Positions 41,965 to 51,533 are shown, counted from the stretch's first letter. The stretch is DNA of 64,000 bases from Candidatus Heimdallarchaeota archaeon (GCA_030603365.1 JAUVXV010000001.1:248001-312000); one strand, 5' to 3'. The notes: generated by a model from the sequence alone, not told the origin. Program-made: numbers and translations.

Positions 41965-43893
41965 ATGGTTAAAATAGAACTACCAGATGGAAATATGTTG
42001 GAAGTATCAAAGAATAGTACTATTTTGAGTATAGCTCAACAAATAGGACCAAGGCTAGCTGAAGCAGCTGTTGCAGCTAAAATTGACGGCAATTTAGTTG
42101 ATTTATTTTATGAAGTTACAAAAAATAGTAAACTTGAGATACTTACAAACAAATCGGAAGAAGCTCTTGATATTCTAAATCATAGTGCAGCTCATATTAT
42201 GGCGGGTGCAGTTGTCGATTTATTCCCAGATGCTAGGCCAACTATCGGACCAAGTATTGAACCAGTAGGCTTCTATTACGATTTCTATGTGAAGAAACCA
42301 TTTACTCAAGAGGATTTAGAACAGATACAGAAAAGAGTTGACGAGGTAATTCAAGAAAATTCTGAGTTTAAAAGAGAAGAGTTGTCCCTGAAGGATGCTA
42401 TAAATTATTATCAAACTGAAGATAAGAACAAATTCAAAGTTGAGATTCTAGAGGAAACAGAAGTAGATGAAGTGTCATTCTATTCTCATGGAAAAGGGGC
42501 CTTTAAAGATCTTTGCAGAGGACCACACATTCCTTCAACTGGACGAATTAAAGGAATAAAGATTCTAAATGCTTCCTCAGCTTTTTGGAGAGGAGATGCT
42601 CAAAGAGAGTCCTTGCAACGAGTTTATGGTGTGGCTTTCTTCAACCCGAAACAGCTAAGAAAGCATCTTCATATGCTTGAAGAAGCCAAGAAAAGAGATC
42701 ATAGAATTCTCGGATCTCAACTTGATCTATTTGGTACCGCTGATGAATGGGGACCAGGAATGCCATTGATTTATCCAAAAGGTACAATTATTCTTGAGAT
42801 TTTGAAAGCCTTCTGGATTAAAGAACATAGAAAAGCTGGATATGAAATTGTTCAAACCCCCCATATTTTCAAGGAATTAGTCTGGCAAACCAGCGGTCAT
42901 ATTGAATATTTCCTGGAAAATATGTTCCCAGTTGATCTCAAAGGAGAAAAGTGGTTTATTAAACCGATGAACTGTCCGGGTCACATGATGATTTACAATA
43001 GAAAAGCTTACTCATATCGCGAACTACCCGTTCGATTGGGAGAGATGGGTACAGTTTATCGTTATGAATTGTCTGGGGCTTTGCATGGTCTTTTTAGGGT
43101 ACTAAGTATCACTCAAGATGATGCCCACATCTTCATGTTACCAGATCAACTTGAAGATGAGATAGTTAGAGTAATTGAAATGGTAGATCATTTCTACAAA
43201 GCTTTTGGTTTTGAAGAATGGGAGTATTTCGTTAGTACTAAACCAGAAAAAGCTATTGGCGATGATGCTGGATGGGATCATGCAACAGATGCATTAATGA
43301 AAGCTCTAGAAAGAGTTGATATTAAATACAAAGTCAAAGAGGGTGATGGTGCGTTCTATGGCCCCAAAATAGACGTAGACGTTAAGGATGCTATTGGCAG
43401 ACGATGGCAATTGGCAACTATCCAGGTTGATTTCAATCTTCCAGATAGATTCGATATCAATTATCTCGGAGAAGATGGACAAAAACATCGTCCATTCGTT
43501 ATTCATCGAGTTATTTACGGTTGTATGGAGAGATTCTTAGCAATAATTGTAGAGAATTATGCAGGAAAGATGCCTATATGGTTAAGTCCTGTTCAAACAG
43601 TCGTGATTCCAATAACTGATTCTCATGCAGAATATGCCAAGAAAGTGGCTGATGAACTTGTTGAAGCTGGTATCAGAGCTGAAGCAGATTTTAGTGGTGA
43701 AAGAATGGAGTACAAAATACGACATGCTACTATGCAGAAAGTTCCATATATCATCAATGTTGGTGATAAGGAAATAGAAGCGGAAACCATTGCTGTTAGA
43801 AATGTTAGATCTAAAGATAACAAAGTAGAATTTGGTGTGAAGATACCAGATTTTATAGATAAAGTTCTTCAACAAAACAAAAACTATGAATGA
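41965..43893 (+). CDS. thrS: Threonyl-tRNA synthetase, bacterial/eukaryotic architecture
   Basis: The protein charges tRNA-Thr. Its 642 residues show the bacterial/eukaryotic domain order: TGS domain (1-60), the N2 editing domain with NHSAAHIMAGAVVDLFPDA, the class II catalytic core (WFIKPMNCPGHMMIYN motif 2 region with its zinc cysteine, and LFRVLSITQDDAHIF) and the anticodon-binding domain (VVIPITDSHAEYAKKV). Most archaea have instead an N-terminal D-Tyr-deacylase-like editing domain, so this gene was probably acquired from bacteria or belongs to the type shared with eukaryotes. The GGTGATT ribosome site is close to ATG 41965. Confidence 0.94.
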   Translation: MVKIELPDGNMLEVSKNSTILSIAQQIGPRLAEAAVAAKIDGNLVDLFYEVTKNSKLEILTNKSEEALDILNHSAAHIMAGAVVDLFPDARPTIGPSIEPVGFYYDFYVKKPFTQEDLEQIQKRVDEVIQENSEFKREELSLKDAINYYQTEDKNKFKVEILEETEVDEVSFYSHGKGAFKDLCRGPHIPSTGRIKGIKILNASSAFWRGDAQRESLQRVYGVAFFNPKQLRKHLHMLEEAKKRDHRILGSQLDLFGTADEWGPGMPLIYPKGTIILEILKAFWIKEHRKAGYEIVQTPHIFKELVWQTSGHIEYFLENMFPVDLKGEKWFIKPMNCPGHMMIYNRKAYSYRELPVRLGEMGTVYRYELSGALHGLFRVLSITQDDAHIFMLPDQLEDEIVRVIEMVDHFYKAFGFEEWEYFVSTKPEKAIGDDAGWDHATDALMKALERVDIKYKVKEGDGAFYGPKIDVDVKDAIGRRWQLATIQVDFNLPDRFDINYLGEDGQKHRPFVIHRVIYGCMERFLAIIVENYAGKMPIWLSPVQTVVIPITDSHAEYAKKVADELVEAGIRAEADFSGERMEYKIRHATMQKVPYIINVGDKEIEAETIAVRNVRSKDNKVEFGVKIPDFIDKVLQQNKNYE

Positions 43894-43952
43894 TAATATT
43901 ATCATTCTATCTTCTTTTTAAAACAAAAAATAAATAAGAATAGAAATGGATA

Positions 43953-44636
43953 TTAATTTCCATTTTGTAATTTAGCCAATTCTTCTTCGATGTGGTCTAT
44001 TTTTATTCCTAAGGTATCCATTAATTGGAAGCACCAACCCAACCATACATTAACAAACCCCATAGCTCCAGCATCAACAACACCTGCTTCTTTCAAAACT
44101 GGTAAAAGATTTGGAGTGTTTTCAAGAGATTTAACGGCTGTTTTATAAGTTTCAGTAATCATCTCAGTCCAATCGCCACCATTGGAAACAATTGCTTTAG
44201 CTTTATCTGCTGTATCTTTTATAACTGTGAGTATGGTTCCTTCTGTTGGGTGAAGCACAGCATCGTAAGACCATTCAGAACCTGCTTCAAGTGCTTTTGC
44301 AAATTCTTCAATTCCTACTTCATCATGCTCTTCAATCTCAGCACTGAAACCTTGGAAAAATTGGGAAATAATGACACCTGAATTACCTTTAGCACCAAGA
44401 AAACTACCTTTAGTTATTAGTTGTGCAGCTTCTTGAATAGTAGAAGGATCTATCTCATTAAATTGTTCAACAACAGTTCTTATTGTTAAAAATAAATTTA
44501 CACCAGTATCTCCATCTGGTATTGGAAAAACGTTAATTGCGTTTAACTCTTCTTTAGTTTGCTCTAGATTATGAGCAGCTGTAATCATCATTTTTTTAAG
44601 AGTGATCCCATCAATTTTTGAGTTAGGTACCATCAT
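43953..44636 (-). CDS. DhaL-domain protein, FakA N-terminal-domain-like kinase subunit
   Basis: This is a 227-residue DhaL (Dak phosphatase/kinase) domain. The nucleotide/Mg2+ motif is NVFPIPDGDTGVNLFLTI, followed by KGSFLGAKGNSGVIISQFFQ and AVLHPTEGTILTVI. The motif spelling matches the N-terminal kinase domain of bacterial fatty acid kinase FakA more closely than the DhaL of dihydroxyacetone kinase. FakA's other domains are missing, as is the FakB lipid-binding partner in this window. It might phosphorylate an acyl or dihydroxyacetone-like substrate bound by a partner encoded elsewhere. Confidence 0.82.
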   Translation of the reverse strand: MMVPNSKIDGITLKKMMITAAHNLEQTKEELNAINVFPIPDGDTGVNLFLTIRTVVEQFNEIDPSTIQEAAQLITKGSFLGAKGNSGVIISQFFQGFSAEIEEHDEVGIEEFAKALEAGSEWSYDAVLHPTEGTILTVIKDTADKAKAIVSNGGDWTEMITETYKTAVKSLENTPNLLPVLKEAGVVDAGAMGFVNVWLGWCFQLMDTLGIKIDHIEEELAKLQNGN

Positions 44637-44692
44637 TTCTTTGCCCCACGTTCTAAGATAAAGTATCCTGTCGCAGTACTATTTTACTGCAT

Positions 44693-44709
44693 GAAGTATT
44701 TAATACTTC
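44693..44709 (-). promoter_or_regulatory. Palindrome embedding the TATA box of the DhaL gene
   Basis: GAAGTATT-T-AATACTTC is a perfect 8-bp inverted repeat around one base, centred 65 bases before the DhaL ATG. Its core TATTTAATA is also the best TATA box for the gene, so a dimeric protein bound here would exclude TBP. The rest of the 245-base gap includes TGCAA/TTGCA and ATTGCC/GGCAAT inverted repeats of uncertain meaning. Confidence 0.45.
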
Positions 44710-44881
44710 CGTACTTTTATGAACATAAAATATTGCAAATTAGAATTGCATTTACGCTCTTGTGTAATTGCCAAAGAACCTTTTAAAAACCTATCCATTA
44801 GGCAATATTATATGCCAAGAGAACATTAAATTCTCGAGAAATAAGCGAAATTAAGAAAAAGAGAATGAGAAAAAAAATCAC

Positions 44882-47812
44882 CTAATCTAAGAGTAAAGCT
44901 GGTCTCATTGGACGAGCTTTTTGTGCTTTGTTCTTAGGGTCATAAATTTCTTTATCAGACGCAATATGTACTAAAACTTCTGCATCAACAAAGGATCTGC
45001 TAATGAACTCTCTATAACCTTCTATAGCTTTTTTCTGGTTTTCCGCGGATAACATCTCAATTCTGAAAATTGATGGGTCTCTTAACATCTGTTTTGCTTC
45101 ATCAGCAATTTCCTTCATATATTTACTCAAGATTTTGCTTTCTTTTGCAGCACTCATTATCTTGCCAATTTTAACCGCTTCATTTTCAAAAATCTCTTGT
45201 GCTACTCTGTATAATTCATTCTTCCAATCTGCATTAATGTAAATATGAATCTTCTTAGGTGTTGTTTTAACAAGTTTAACTATTTCTTCAATATCCTCAA
45301 GAAGATTGCTGATGAATTTAGCTTGAAGAGAGTTTGATTTATCCTGTTCAGTAATTTTGATTTCAGGAAATTGTTTTAGAGAGACATATCCTTGGTTATT
45401 CATTCTTTCATGCAATTCCTCTGATATGTGTGGAATTACTGGAGCCATTATGACTATAATCTGTTCAATTACTTCTCTTAATATGGTCTCTCTCTCTTCT
45501 CTTTGCAGATGTTCAGCAATTTTATGATATTCATCTATAGCTCTAATATTGCTGTAAAATCCTTCTAATACATAATCTCGGATATTAGAGTCTTCTATTG
45601 CTTTCAAAGCTTTTTTTAAGTTTGTTTTAACAGAAGATAAGAAAATTCTTGAAGGAAAAGCTGGAGTTAAATTCTCAGTTTTTACAGTATCTACACTTCT
45701 ATTAGCATATTCCCAGAATTTTCTTAATCTTTGTAGAGCAAAATTAACTTCTGTTTCCCTCCAATCAACCACAGTATCTGCTGTAGCTATTGAAGCTAAA
45801 TGCAATCTTGTTAAATCAACACTATATTTTTCTGGAATTTGAGCAATAGGTATAACATTTCTTTTGCTTTTACCCATTTTTTGTCCTTCACGAATTAACA
45901 TTTCATTCAATGAAAATGCTGGTAACCAATATTTCTCAGGAAAGATGGCAACATGATGGAAGATTGCAAATGACAAGTGGTTTGAGATATGTGCTACTGC
46001 AGTGTGTCGCAAATCATTTGGATAATAGTACTCAAAAGATTCTTTCATCTCTTTGATAATTTCCACTGAAAGACTAGTTTGATCACTGACTTCCTTCATT
46101 TTTCCTTTGTTCAAGAAGATATAATCAAATAATTCTGGTTTCAACTGATTAGGTTGAATATTATTTTCTTTAATAGACCTAATGATGGTATAAAATGCCA
46201 TGTAAATAACAGAATCACTTAATGATTCTATTATCCATCCCTCTCCTTTGGTCATTGGGAACTCTGTTCCTAATCCTCTCTTTCTAACGCAAGGTCGTTT
46301 ATCTAACCAGTTAAATGTACTTTCAAAGGTTTGTCTATATTTGTCAGGAGTGATTGTCATCTTATTTAATGCTTTAAAGGCTGTTTCTTTCCATTTTTCA
46401 TCCCCATAATTAAGGAAATATTGATCTTGCAATACGGCAACTATTATCTGAGCCCCACATCTACAAAGTGCTTTTTTAGAAGTTTCAAAAACAGCAGTTG
46501 CTAAATTATCCTCTTTTAGTTTACTTGTTACTGCATCTTTAGCCTGTTCTACTTCTAATCCTTTGAATTTTCCAGTGATTTCTTTCATAATTCCAGAATA
46601 GAATTCATCCTTATAGATGGTCTGTGTTGCTTTTTCTAACTTCTGTTTATCTTCTTGGCTTTTTACATCTAACATTTTACATAATTCAACAGCTGGAAAA
46701 TCACCATAACCTTTTACAGAAATTAATGATATTGGTTTGATACGACTTAGACGTTCTTGATTCAAGTTATATTCTTCAATAGTTGCATCATCATTTTGCA
46801 AATCTATCAAGGCTGCATAATCATATGGCGCATGTGCAGGAACGCTATATACAACACCTGTTGCATGATCAGTATCTACAAAGGTTGCTGGATAGATAGG
46901 GATTTTTTCTTCAGTTATAGGAACTGTTACTTCTTCATTCACAACTTCTTTGCCTTTTATTTCACGGATAATGCTAATATTATGTTCTTGCTCTCTTAAT
47001 TTCTCAGCAGCTTCTCTAGAAACGATCCAGTTCTCACCATCAATTTCAATTTCATTATAATCTGCATCTGGATGAATCCAAACATTTGTTGCTCCGTATA
47101 TGGTTTCAGGACGCAATGTTGCAGCAACTAAAAAGGTTCCATTACTTAATTTGAATTTAATTCCAACAAATTCACTAACTTCAACTTTGAGTAAATCCCC
47201 ATCTTGAATGTCATCCTCACCAACAGCATTCTTATCATTAATACACCATAAGATAGGATAGCTCCCCTTTGTTATCAGATTCTTCTCATTGAGTATTTTA
47301 TATTGCCATTCGATAAATTTGTTATATTCCTTGTCTCCTGTAGTAAATTGACGAGTATCATCTAATGAGAACCCCATACCCAGAAAGTCTTGAATAATGG
47401 CATTAGCAAAGAAATTAGCAACATTTTTTTGATCCTTAAAGGATGCAACAATCTCTTTTGCGATAACTGGATCTTTTTCGTAAATAGAAACATAATCTAT
47501 GTAGGTTTCCCACACTTCCTTATCTTTGCTTTTAATTTGAAATGCAACTGCTTGAACTGGAGTTCCAGTTATGTGAAAAGCCATAGGCCAAAACACATTG
47601 TAACCACTTTGTCTTTTATATCTTGCGAAAATATCTCCAATATTATATGTTCTACAGTGTCCTATATGTAAAGGTCCTGAAGCATATGGATAAGGTACTG
47701 TTATGAACCATTTGGGGTATGGACTATCTATTTTGTTTACAAATACCTGATCTTCTTGCCATTTTTTCTGCCATTTTTTTTCTATTTCTCGTATGTCATC
47801 TAGAAAGGTCAT
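44882..47812 (-). CDS. leuS: Leucyl-tRNA synthetase, archaeal/eukaryotic type
   Basis: This is a class I synthetase of 976 residues. The HIGH motif is in YASGPLHIGHCRTYNIGD, the CP1 editing domain has TLRPETIYGATNVW and the YSVPAHAPYDYAA pocket, and the KMSKS-equivalent reads GQKMGKSKRNVIPIA. The Gly for Ser in KMGKS is unusual. The tRNA-binding C-terminal domain (LVKTTPKKIHIYINADWKNE onward) is the archaeal/cytosolic form. A GGAGGAT ribosome site lies directly before ATG 47812, and a perfect AGACTTAGTCT palindrome at 47860-47870 lies just upstream of the promoter area. Confidence 0.95.
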   Translation of the reverse strand: MTFLDDIREIEKKWQKKWQEDQVFVNKIDSPYPKWFITVPYPYASGPLHIGHCRTYNIGDIFARYKRQSGYNVFWPMAFHITGTPVQAVAFQIKSKDKEVWETYIDYVSIYEKDPVIAKEIVASFKDQKNVANFFANAIIQDFLGMGFSLDDTRQFTTGDKEYNKFIEWQYKILNEKNLITKGSYPILWCINDKNAVGEDDIQDGDLLKVEVSEFVGIKFKLSNGTFLVAATLRPETIYGATNVWIHPDADYNEIEIDGENWIVSREAAEKLREQEHNISIIREIKGKEVVNEEVTVPITEEKIPIYPATFVDTDHATGVVYSVPAHAPYDYAALIDLQNDDATIEEYNLNQERLSRIKPISLISVKGYGDFPAVELCKMLDVKSQEDKQKLEKATQTIYKDEFYSGIMKEITGKFKGLEVEQAKDAVTSKLKEDNLATAVFETSKKALCRCGAQIIVAVLQDQYFLNYGDEKWKETAFKALNKMTITPDKYRQTFESTFNWLDKRPCVRKRGLGTEFPMTKGEGWIIESLSDSVIYMAFYTIIRSIKENNIQPNQLKPELFDYIFLNKGKMKEVSDQTSLSVEIIKEMKESFEYYYPNDLRHTAVAHISNHLSFAIFHHVAIFPEKYWLPAFSLNEMLIREGQKMGKSKRNVIPIAQIPEKYSVDLTRLHLASIATADTVVDWRETEVNFALQRLRKFWEYANRSVDTVKTENLTPAFPSRIFLSSVKTNLKKALKAIEDSNIRDYVLEGFYSNIRAIDEYHKIAEHLQREERETILREVIEQIIVIMAPVIPHISEELHERMNNQGYVSLKQFPEIKITEQDKSNSLQAKFISNLLEDIEEIVKLVKTTPKKIHIYINADWKNELYRVAQEIFENEAVKIGKIMSAAKESKILSKYMKEIADEAKQMLRDPSIFRIEMLSAENQKKAIEGYREFISRSFVDAEVLVHIASDKEIYDPKNKAQKARPMRPALLLD

Positions 47813-47957
47813 CCGGAATCCTCCTTAACTTCTGTCAATTTTCATATTTATGAAACAGGAGACTTAGTCTTTTGCTGGTGACACAGATAACAGATTAAAA
47901 GAGTTATCTTTGAGCTTATGAAATACAGTAAGAATGGATAATAATCTACTTCAATAG

Positions 47958-49061
47958 TTATTCAAATGGTTTTGAAACTCTTGGTTTGAAAGCAAAATAC
48001 TTCTCAACTAATGCAGAAATGTTTTCTTCTTTTAGATCATGTGTTAAATTAGTAAGTAACTTCTTAATAGCTTGTCTTAGATAAGCTGTTGAAATTTTAC
48101 TGCTGAGAAAACATACAAAGTTCCCTTGAGTCTCAATCATAAGACAATTATCACCTAAATCAATTTCTTTAGGATAAACATCTTTCCCTACAAGTTCTCC
48201 TGCAAACTCAGAGAAAGCTGCAATTACACCTAATACACTGTGACCTCTAAGAGTAACGGCTTTTTTTGCAGAAGCTGAGTATATTGATGTACCATCTTTA
48301 TCAAAAATATATATTACATGAACTTCTGTAGAATAGTAAAATGCTTCAATTCCCCCCAAGTAAATTGAAATACCAATAATCAAAGCTCCAGCAGCTACTG
48401 CAATATATTCAAAGTGTAAAAGCATTACTACATCAGTAATTGCATACAAGATTTTTCGTATTGCAAAAATTAATGCACTAACAAAATAAGCAATAATTAC
48501 TCCTACAATCATAATCTCTACTGTTCTTCGATATCTTTTTTCTGCAAAATTATGTTGTTTTATCAAGTAAAATAAGAAAACAGAACCTGCAAATAATGCT
48601 AAACCTGCATCAAAGATTACCCAGATAATGCTCGTTTTTGCTATAGCAAAATAATAATTACCTGATTTTACTAACTGATGTACTACTTCATAATCGCTAG
48701 AAACAGTTAAACCAAATACTCCTCCGAAAAGGAAGAGTGTAATTGCTAATATGTACGGGTTATGGGCTCTTTTTTGACTTATGGTTCTCACAAATAAAAC
48801 CGTTGCCACCATACCTACCATACTTATTATCGTTGCAAATCTTGAGCAAAATAATGCTTTTGAAAGAGACAGCGTTTCCAATTGACTAGAAATAACTACA
48901 AGCATATTGCAGATTACCCATCCCATAATACAAACAATTATGCTAAGAAAATAATAAGAAGCTAGTGAAGATGTACGAAACTGTTTTCCTACAACCAGTA
49001 TTCCTCCTAGAACTAGAAAGAATAAAGAAGCAATACCTATACCATAGGAAATCCAGACCAT
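47958..49061 (-). CDS. Seven-TM membrane protein with C-terminal longin/roadblock-like domain
   Basis: The 367-residue protein has about seven hydrophobic helices in residues 1-240, resembling 7TM sensor modules. The last 115 residues form a soluble alpha/beta domain: VHVIYIFDKDGTSIYSASAK, a helix GVIAAFSEFAGELVG, paired strands KEIDLGDNCLMIE and NFVCFLSSKIS, then an amphipathic helix. The strand-strand-helix-strand-strand-helix order with a leading IFDKDG...IYS matches longin-type domains such as those of Mon1/HPS1; a roadblock domain is the alternative. Longin and roadblock proteins regulate small GTPases and are enriched in Asgard archaea. ATG 49061 is about 25 bases from a strong TATA box, so the mRNA is probably leaderless. 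Confidence 0.7.
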   Translation of the reverse strand: MVWISYGIGIASLFFLVLGGILVVGKQFRTSSLASYYFLSIIVCIMGWVICNMLVVISSQLETLSLSKALFCSRFATIISMVGMVATVLFVRTISQKRAHNPYILAITLFLFGGVFGLTVSSDYEVVHQLVKSGNYYFAIAKTSIIWVIFDAGLALFAGSVFLFYLIKQHNFAEKRYRRTVEIMIVGVIIAYFVSALIFAIRKILYAITDVVMLLHFEYIAVAAGALIIGISIYLGGIEAFYYSTEVHVIYIFDKDGTSIYSASAKKAVTLRGHSVLGVIAAFSEFAGELVGKDVYPKEIDLGDNCLMIETQGNFVCFLSSKISTAYLRQAIKKLLTNLTHDLKEENISALVEKYFAFKPRVSKPFE

Positions 49062-49082
49062 ATCCAAAGATGAAACTAACTA

Positions 49083-49096
49083 TTTTATATACTTTG
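49083..49096 (-). promoter_or_regulatory. TATA box of the longin-like membrane protein gene
   Basis: On the minus strand CAAAGTATATAAAATAG surrounds this site. Spacing to ATG 49061 is about 28 bases, consistent with a leaderless transcript that starts at or next to the start codon. Confidence 0.55.
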
Positions 49097-49134
49097 TTCA
49101 GAAATGAAAAATAATATATTCTCTCTTTTCTTAT

Positions 49135-50478
49135 TTAAATGACGAAATATTCCTTATCTACTTCTCTATTTTTTAATCCTAATCTAGAAACCTTGAAAGA
49201 AATCCCACCATAAAGTTCTGCATGCTCTTTATTATTATACAGTGCTTCTGCAATTCGTCCAATGGCATCAGTTTTCATGATTCCGCTTCCTGAGCCAGCA
49301 GTAACTATTAACAATCCTTTAATTCCCTCAGGTTTGAAAACCACGGGATTTTTATCCATAGTATTCATCGCATAAAATCCTCCCCAACTGTTTGTTAGGG
49401 GAAGATCTTTTAGAACGGGTAAATATTCTGACATAATTAGATATCTATCAAATTCGTAATCTCTGGGATTTGCATCGGTATCATCTAAAGGATTATTCTC
49501 GTCCTTAATCTTGACAGGATCAGTAATAATGAAAGGTTTACCTGTAACTGACCCCCCTCCTATCCAAATACTATTGTTGTATTTTACTGTTTTTATATGT
49601 AAACCATATACTGGGAAGATAAAGAAAGGAGTAGTTTTCTCTTCATTAAAAAATTCATTTTCTAAGAATCCAGATAATTTGTCATGTTGAACTCTAAACA
49701 TATACTTCTTCAAAGGCATTACGTGGCAGTTAATACCTAATGGTAGGAGCAATTCATTTGCCCATGCACCAGTTGCAATAATGAATATCTTTGATTTGAT
49801 GGTATTCCCTTTATCTGTCAATACGGACCCAACTCTCTTCTTCTGCCATCCAACTGGTTCTCCTGGGATTCCTAATTTCTCCATTTCAGGTTCTAAAACT
49901 AATTCAGTTATTAATGTTGAATATAGAGTTTCTCCTCCCAGTTTCCTAAATTCATTTTCATAGAAATCCCTGGTAATTTTATCTGCATCAAGTTCTCCGC
50001 AATCGTAGCCTAGAATACCATAGTCTATATTTTTTAAACCAAGCATTTGAGCATCATCATTATCATCAAAATCTGTAACTAATTCAGGAATCTTTCGTTT
50101 TATATCATCTTTCTCAAGAATTTCTATTCTGATTTTGTTTTCAAGCATTGATTCAACAGCAGGTTTATTTCTCTCAAATTGCTGTCTATCCATTAACCAT
50201 AAGTAAGTAATATCCTTTAGAGACAAATCAATACCTAAATCATTTTGAATATGTCTGAAGAAATTTCTCGTTGTGCTACTTAATTGTAAATTAACTTCAG
50301 AAGAGAATGTATCTCTGAACATTGCTGCCGATTGTGATGTGTTTCCTGCTCCTGCTGATGCTGCTTTGTCTACTGCTAATACTTTAAGGTCTTCATTACT
50401 TCTCTTTATATGATATGCGGTTGCCATACCAAAAATGCCTGCACCAATTATAACTACATCATAGGTTGATTCGTTCAT
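49135..50478 (-). CDS. FAD-dependent oxidoreductase of the DAO (D-amino acid/sarcosine oxidase) family
   Basis: This is a 447-residue flavoenzyme. The dinucleotide-binding motif is DVVIIGAGIFGMATAYHIKR at the N-terminus, with the AVDKAASAGAGNTSQSAAMF flavin loop. The second FAD contact is IFIIATGAWANELL, and the C-terminal LLIVTAGSGSGIMKTDAIGR closes the site. Family members oxidise secondary or D-amino acids, glycerol-3-phosphate or hydroxy acids. The substrate is not identifiable, and neighbours give no clue. Confidence 0.85.
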   Translation of the reverse strand: MNESTYDVVIIGAGIFGMATAYHIKRSNEDLKVLAVDKAASAGAGNTSQSAAMFRDTFSSEVNLQLSSTTRNFFRHIQNDLGIDLSLKDITYLWLMDRQQFERNKPAVESMLENKIRIEILEKDDIKRKIPELVTDFDDNDDAQMLGLKNIDYGILGYDCGELDADKITRDFYENEFRKLGGETLYSTLITELVLEPEMEKLGIPGEPVGWQKKRVGSVLTDKGNTIKSKIFIIATGAWANELLLPLGINCHVMPLKKYMFRVQHDKLSGFLENEFFNEEKTTPFFIFPVYGLHIKTVKYNNSIWIGGGSVTGKPFIITDPVKIKDENNPLDDTDANPRDYEFDRYLIMSEYLPVLKDLPLTNSWGGFYAMNTMDKNPVVFKPEGIKGLLIVTAGSGSGIMKTDAIGRIAEALYNNKEHAELYGGISFKVSRLGLKNREVDKEYFVI

Positions 50479-50629
50479 CGTTCTACCTCAAAAAATGAAA
50501 ATTTTTGAATTCCAAATATAAGAAAAAATTCCTCTTTAAAAATCTTATACCCTAGACAGTATTTGTAGTCATATCATTGTGTTTTTAAGGTCTGGCTATT
50601 ACGTCAGCTTAACTTAGGAGAAATTTATA

Positions 50630-51439
50630 ATGCAAGCAATACCCCTAACTGAGGAAGATAAAAAAATTGCAGAGACACTTTCTAGAATAAAACATACAAT
50701 TGCTGTACTTTCAGGTAAAGGAGGTACAGGTAAAACGACTGTGACTGTTAATCTTGCTCAAACCTTATCAAACATGGGTTACAAGGTTGGAGTTCTTGAT
50801 GCTGATATTACTGGTCCTAACGTACCTTTAATGTTTGGCGTTGAGGATGATCAAATGTCCTCGAAAGACAATAAAATTATGCCAGTTGAAGCTGAGAAGA
50901 TAAAGATTGTGTCTATGGAATTTCTACTTCAAGATAAATCCCAAGCTATAATTTGGAGAGGCCCCATGAAGATTAAAGCCCTTAAACAATTACTAGCTGA
51001 TGTAAATTGGGGTGAACTGGACTTTCTAGTGGTTGACTTGCCTCCAGGAAGTAGTGATGAGCCCCTTTCTATTGTTCAAACAATAAAAGATTTAGATGGG
51101 ATGATTATAGTTACAACTCCCCAAGATGTTTCTTTACTTGACGTAACAAAATCAATAAATTTTGCTCAAGTGGTCAAAGTACCTATACTTGGAATTATCG
51201 AAAATATGTCTGGTTTTATCTGCCCTCATTGTAATGAACCTACTTACATATTCAAAAAAGATGGTGGGAAGAAAATGGCTGAAGAATTATCTTTAGATTT
51301 CTTAGGTGCCATTCCATTAATTACACAAATCTGTGAGGCTGGAGACTTGGGAAGGCCTGCTGTTCTGAATAATGAAAAGGTAGAAAAGATATTTGGAAAA
51401 ATAGTAGAGAAGATTCTTGAGAAGATAAAAAAGGAGTGA
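50630..51439 (+). CDS. Mrp/NBP35-type iron-sulfur cluster carrier ATPase
   Basis: The 269-residue P-loop protein has a deviant Walker A IAVLSGKGGTGKTTVTVNLA, the GVLDADITGPNVP switch I and DFLVVDLPPGSSDEP. The cluster-binding CxxC is in GFICPHCNEPTY (Cys pair near residue 200). Mrp/ApbC/Nbp35 proteins assemble or transfer Fe-S clusters in the cytoplasm. The N-terminal Fe-S or MIP18 domain seen in some relatives is absent. Confidence 0.92.
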   Translation: MQAIPLTEEDKKIAETLSRIKHTIAVLSGKGGTGKTTVTVNLAQTLSNMGYKVGVLDADITGPNVPLMFGVEDDQMSSKDNKIMPVEAEKIKIVSMEFLLQDKSQAIIWRGPMKIKALKQLLADVNWGELDFLVVDLPPGSSDEPLSIVQTIKDLDGMIIVTTPQDVSLLDVTKSINFAQVVKVPILGIIENMSGFICPHCNEPTYIFKKDGGKKMAEELSLDFLGAIPLITQICEAGDLGRPAVLNNEKVEKIFGKIVEKILEKIKKE

Positions 51440-51533
51440 TTCAAGCAAAATCACACTATTTTCTATTTTCATTTTGTCAGAAAACTTTCGCAATGTTTTT
51501 GTATCTAAAATGTTGTACTTTCTTTTGATTCAT

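Noticed and set aside
43582..43905. Minus-strand 107-codon reading frame inside thrS
   Set aside because: Antisense shadow of the ThrRS anticodon-binding domain, Phe/Ile-rich and without start signals.
47860..47870. AGACTTAGTCT palindrome as a leuS operator
   Set aside because: Short, a single copy, and the leuS promoter position is not clear enough to relate it to a start site.
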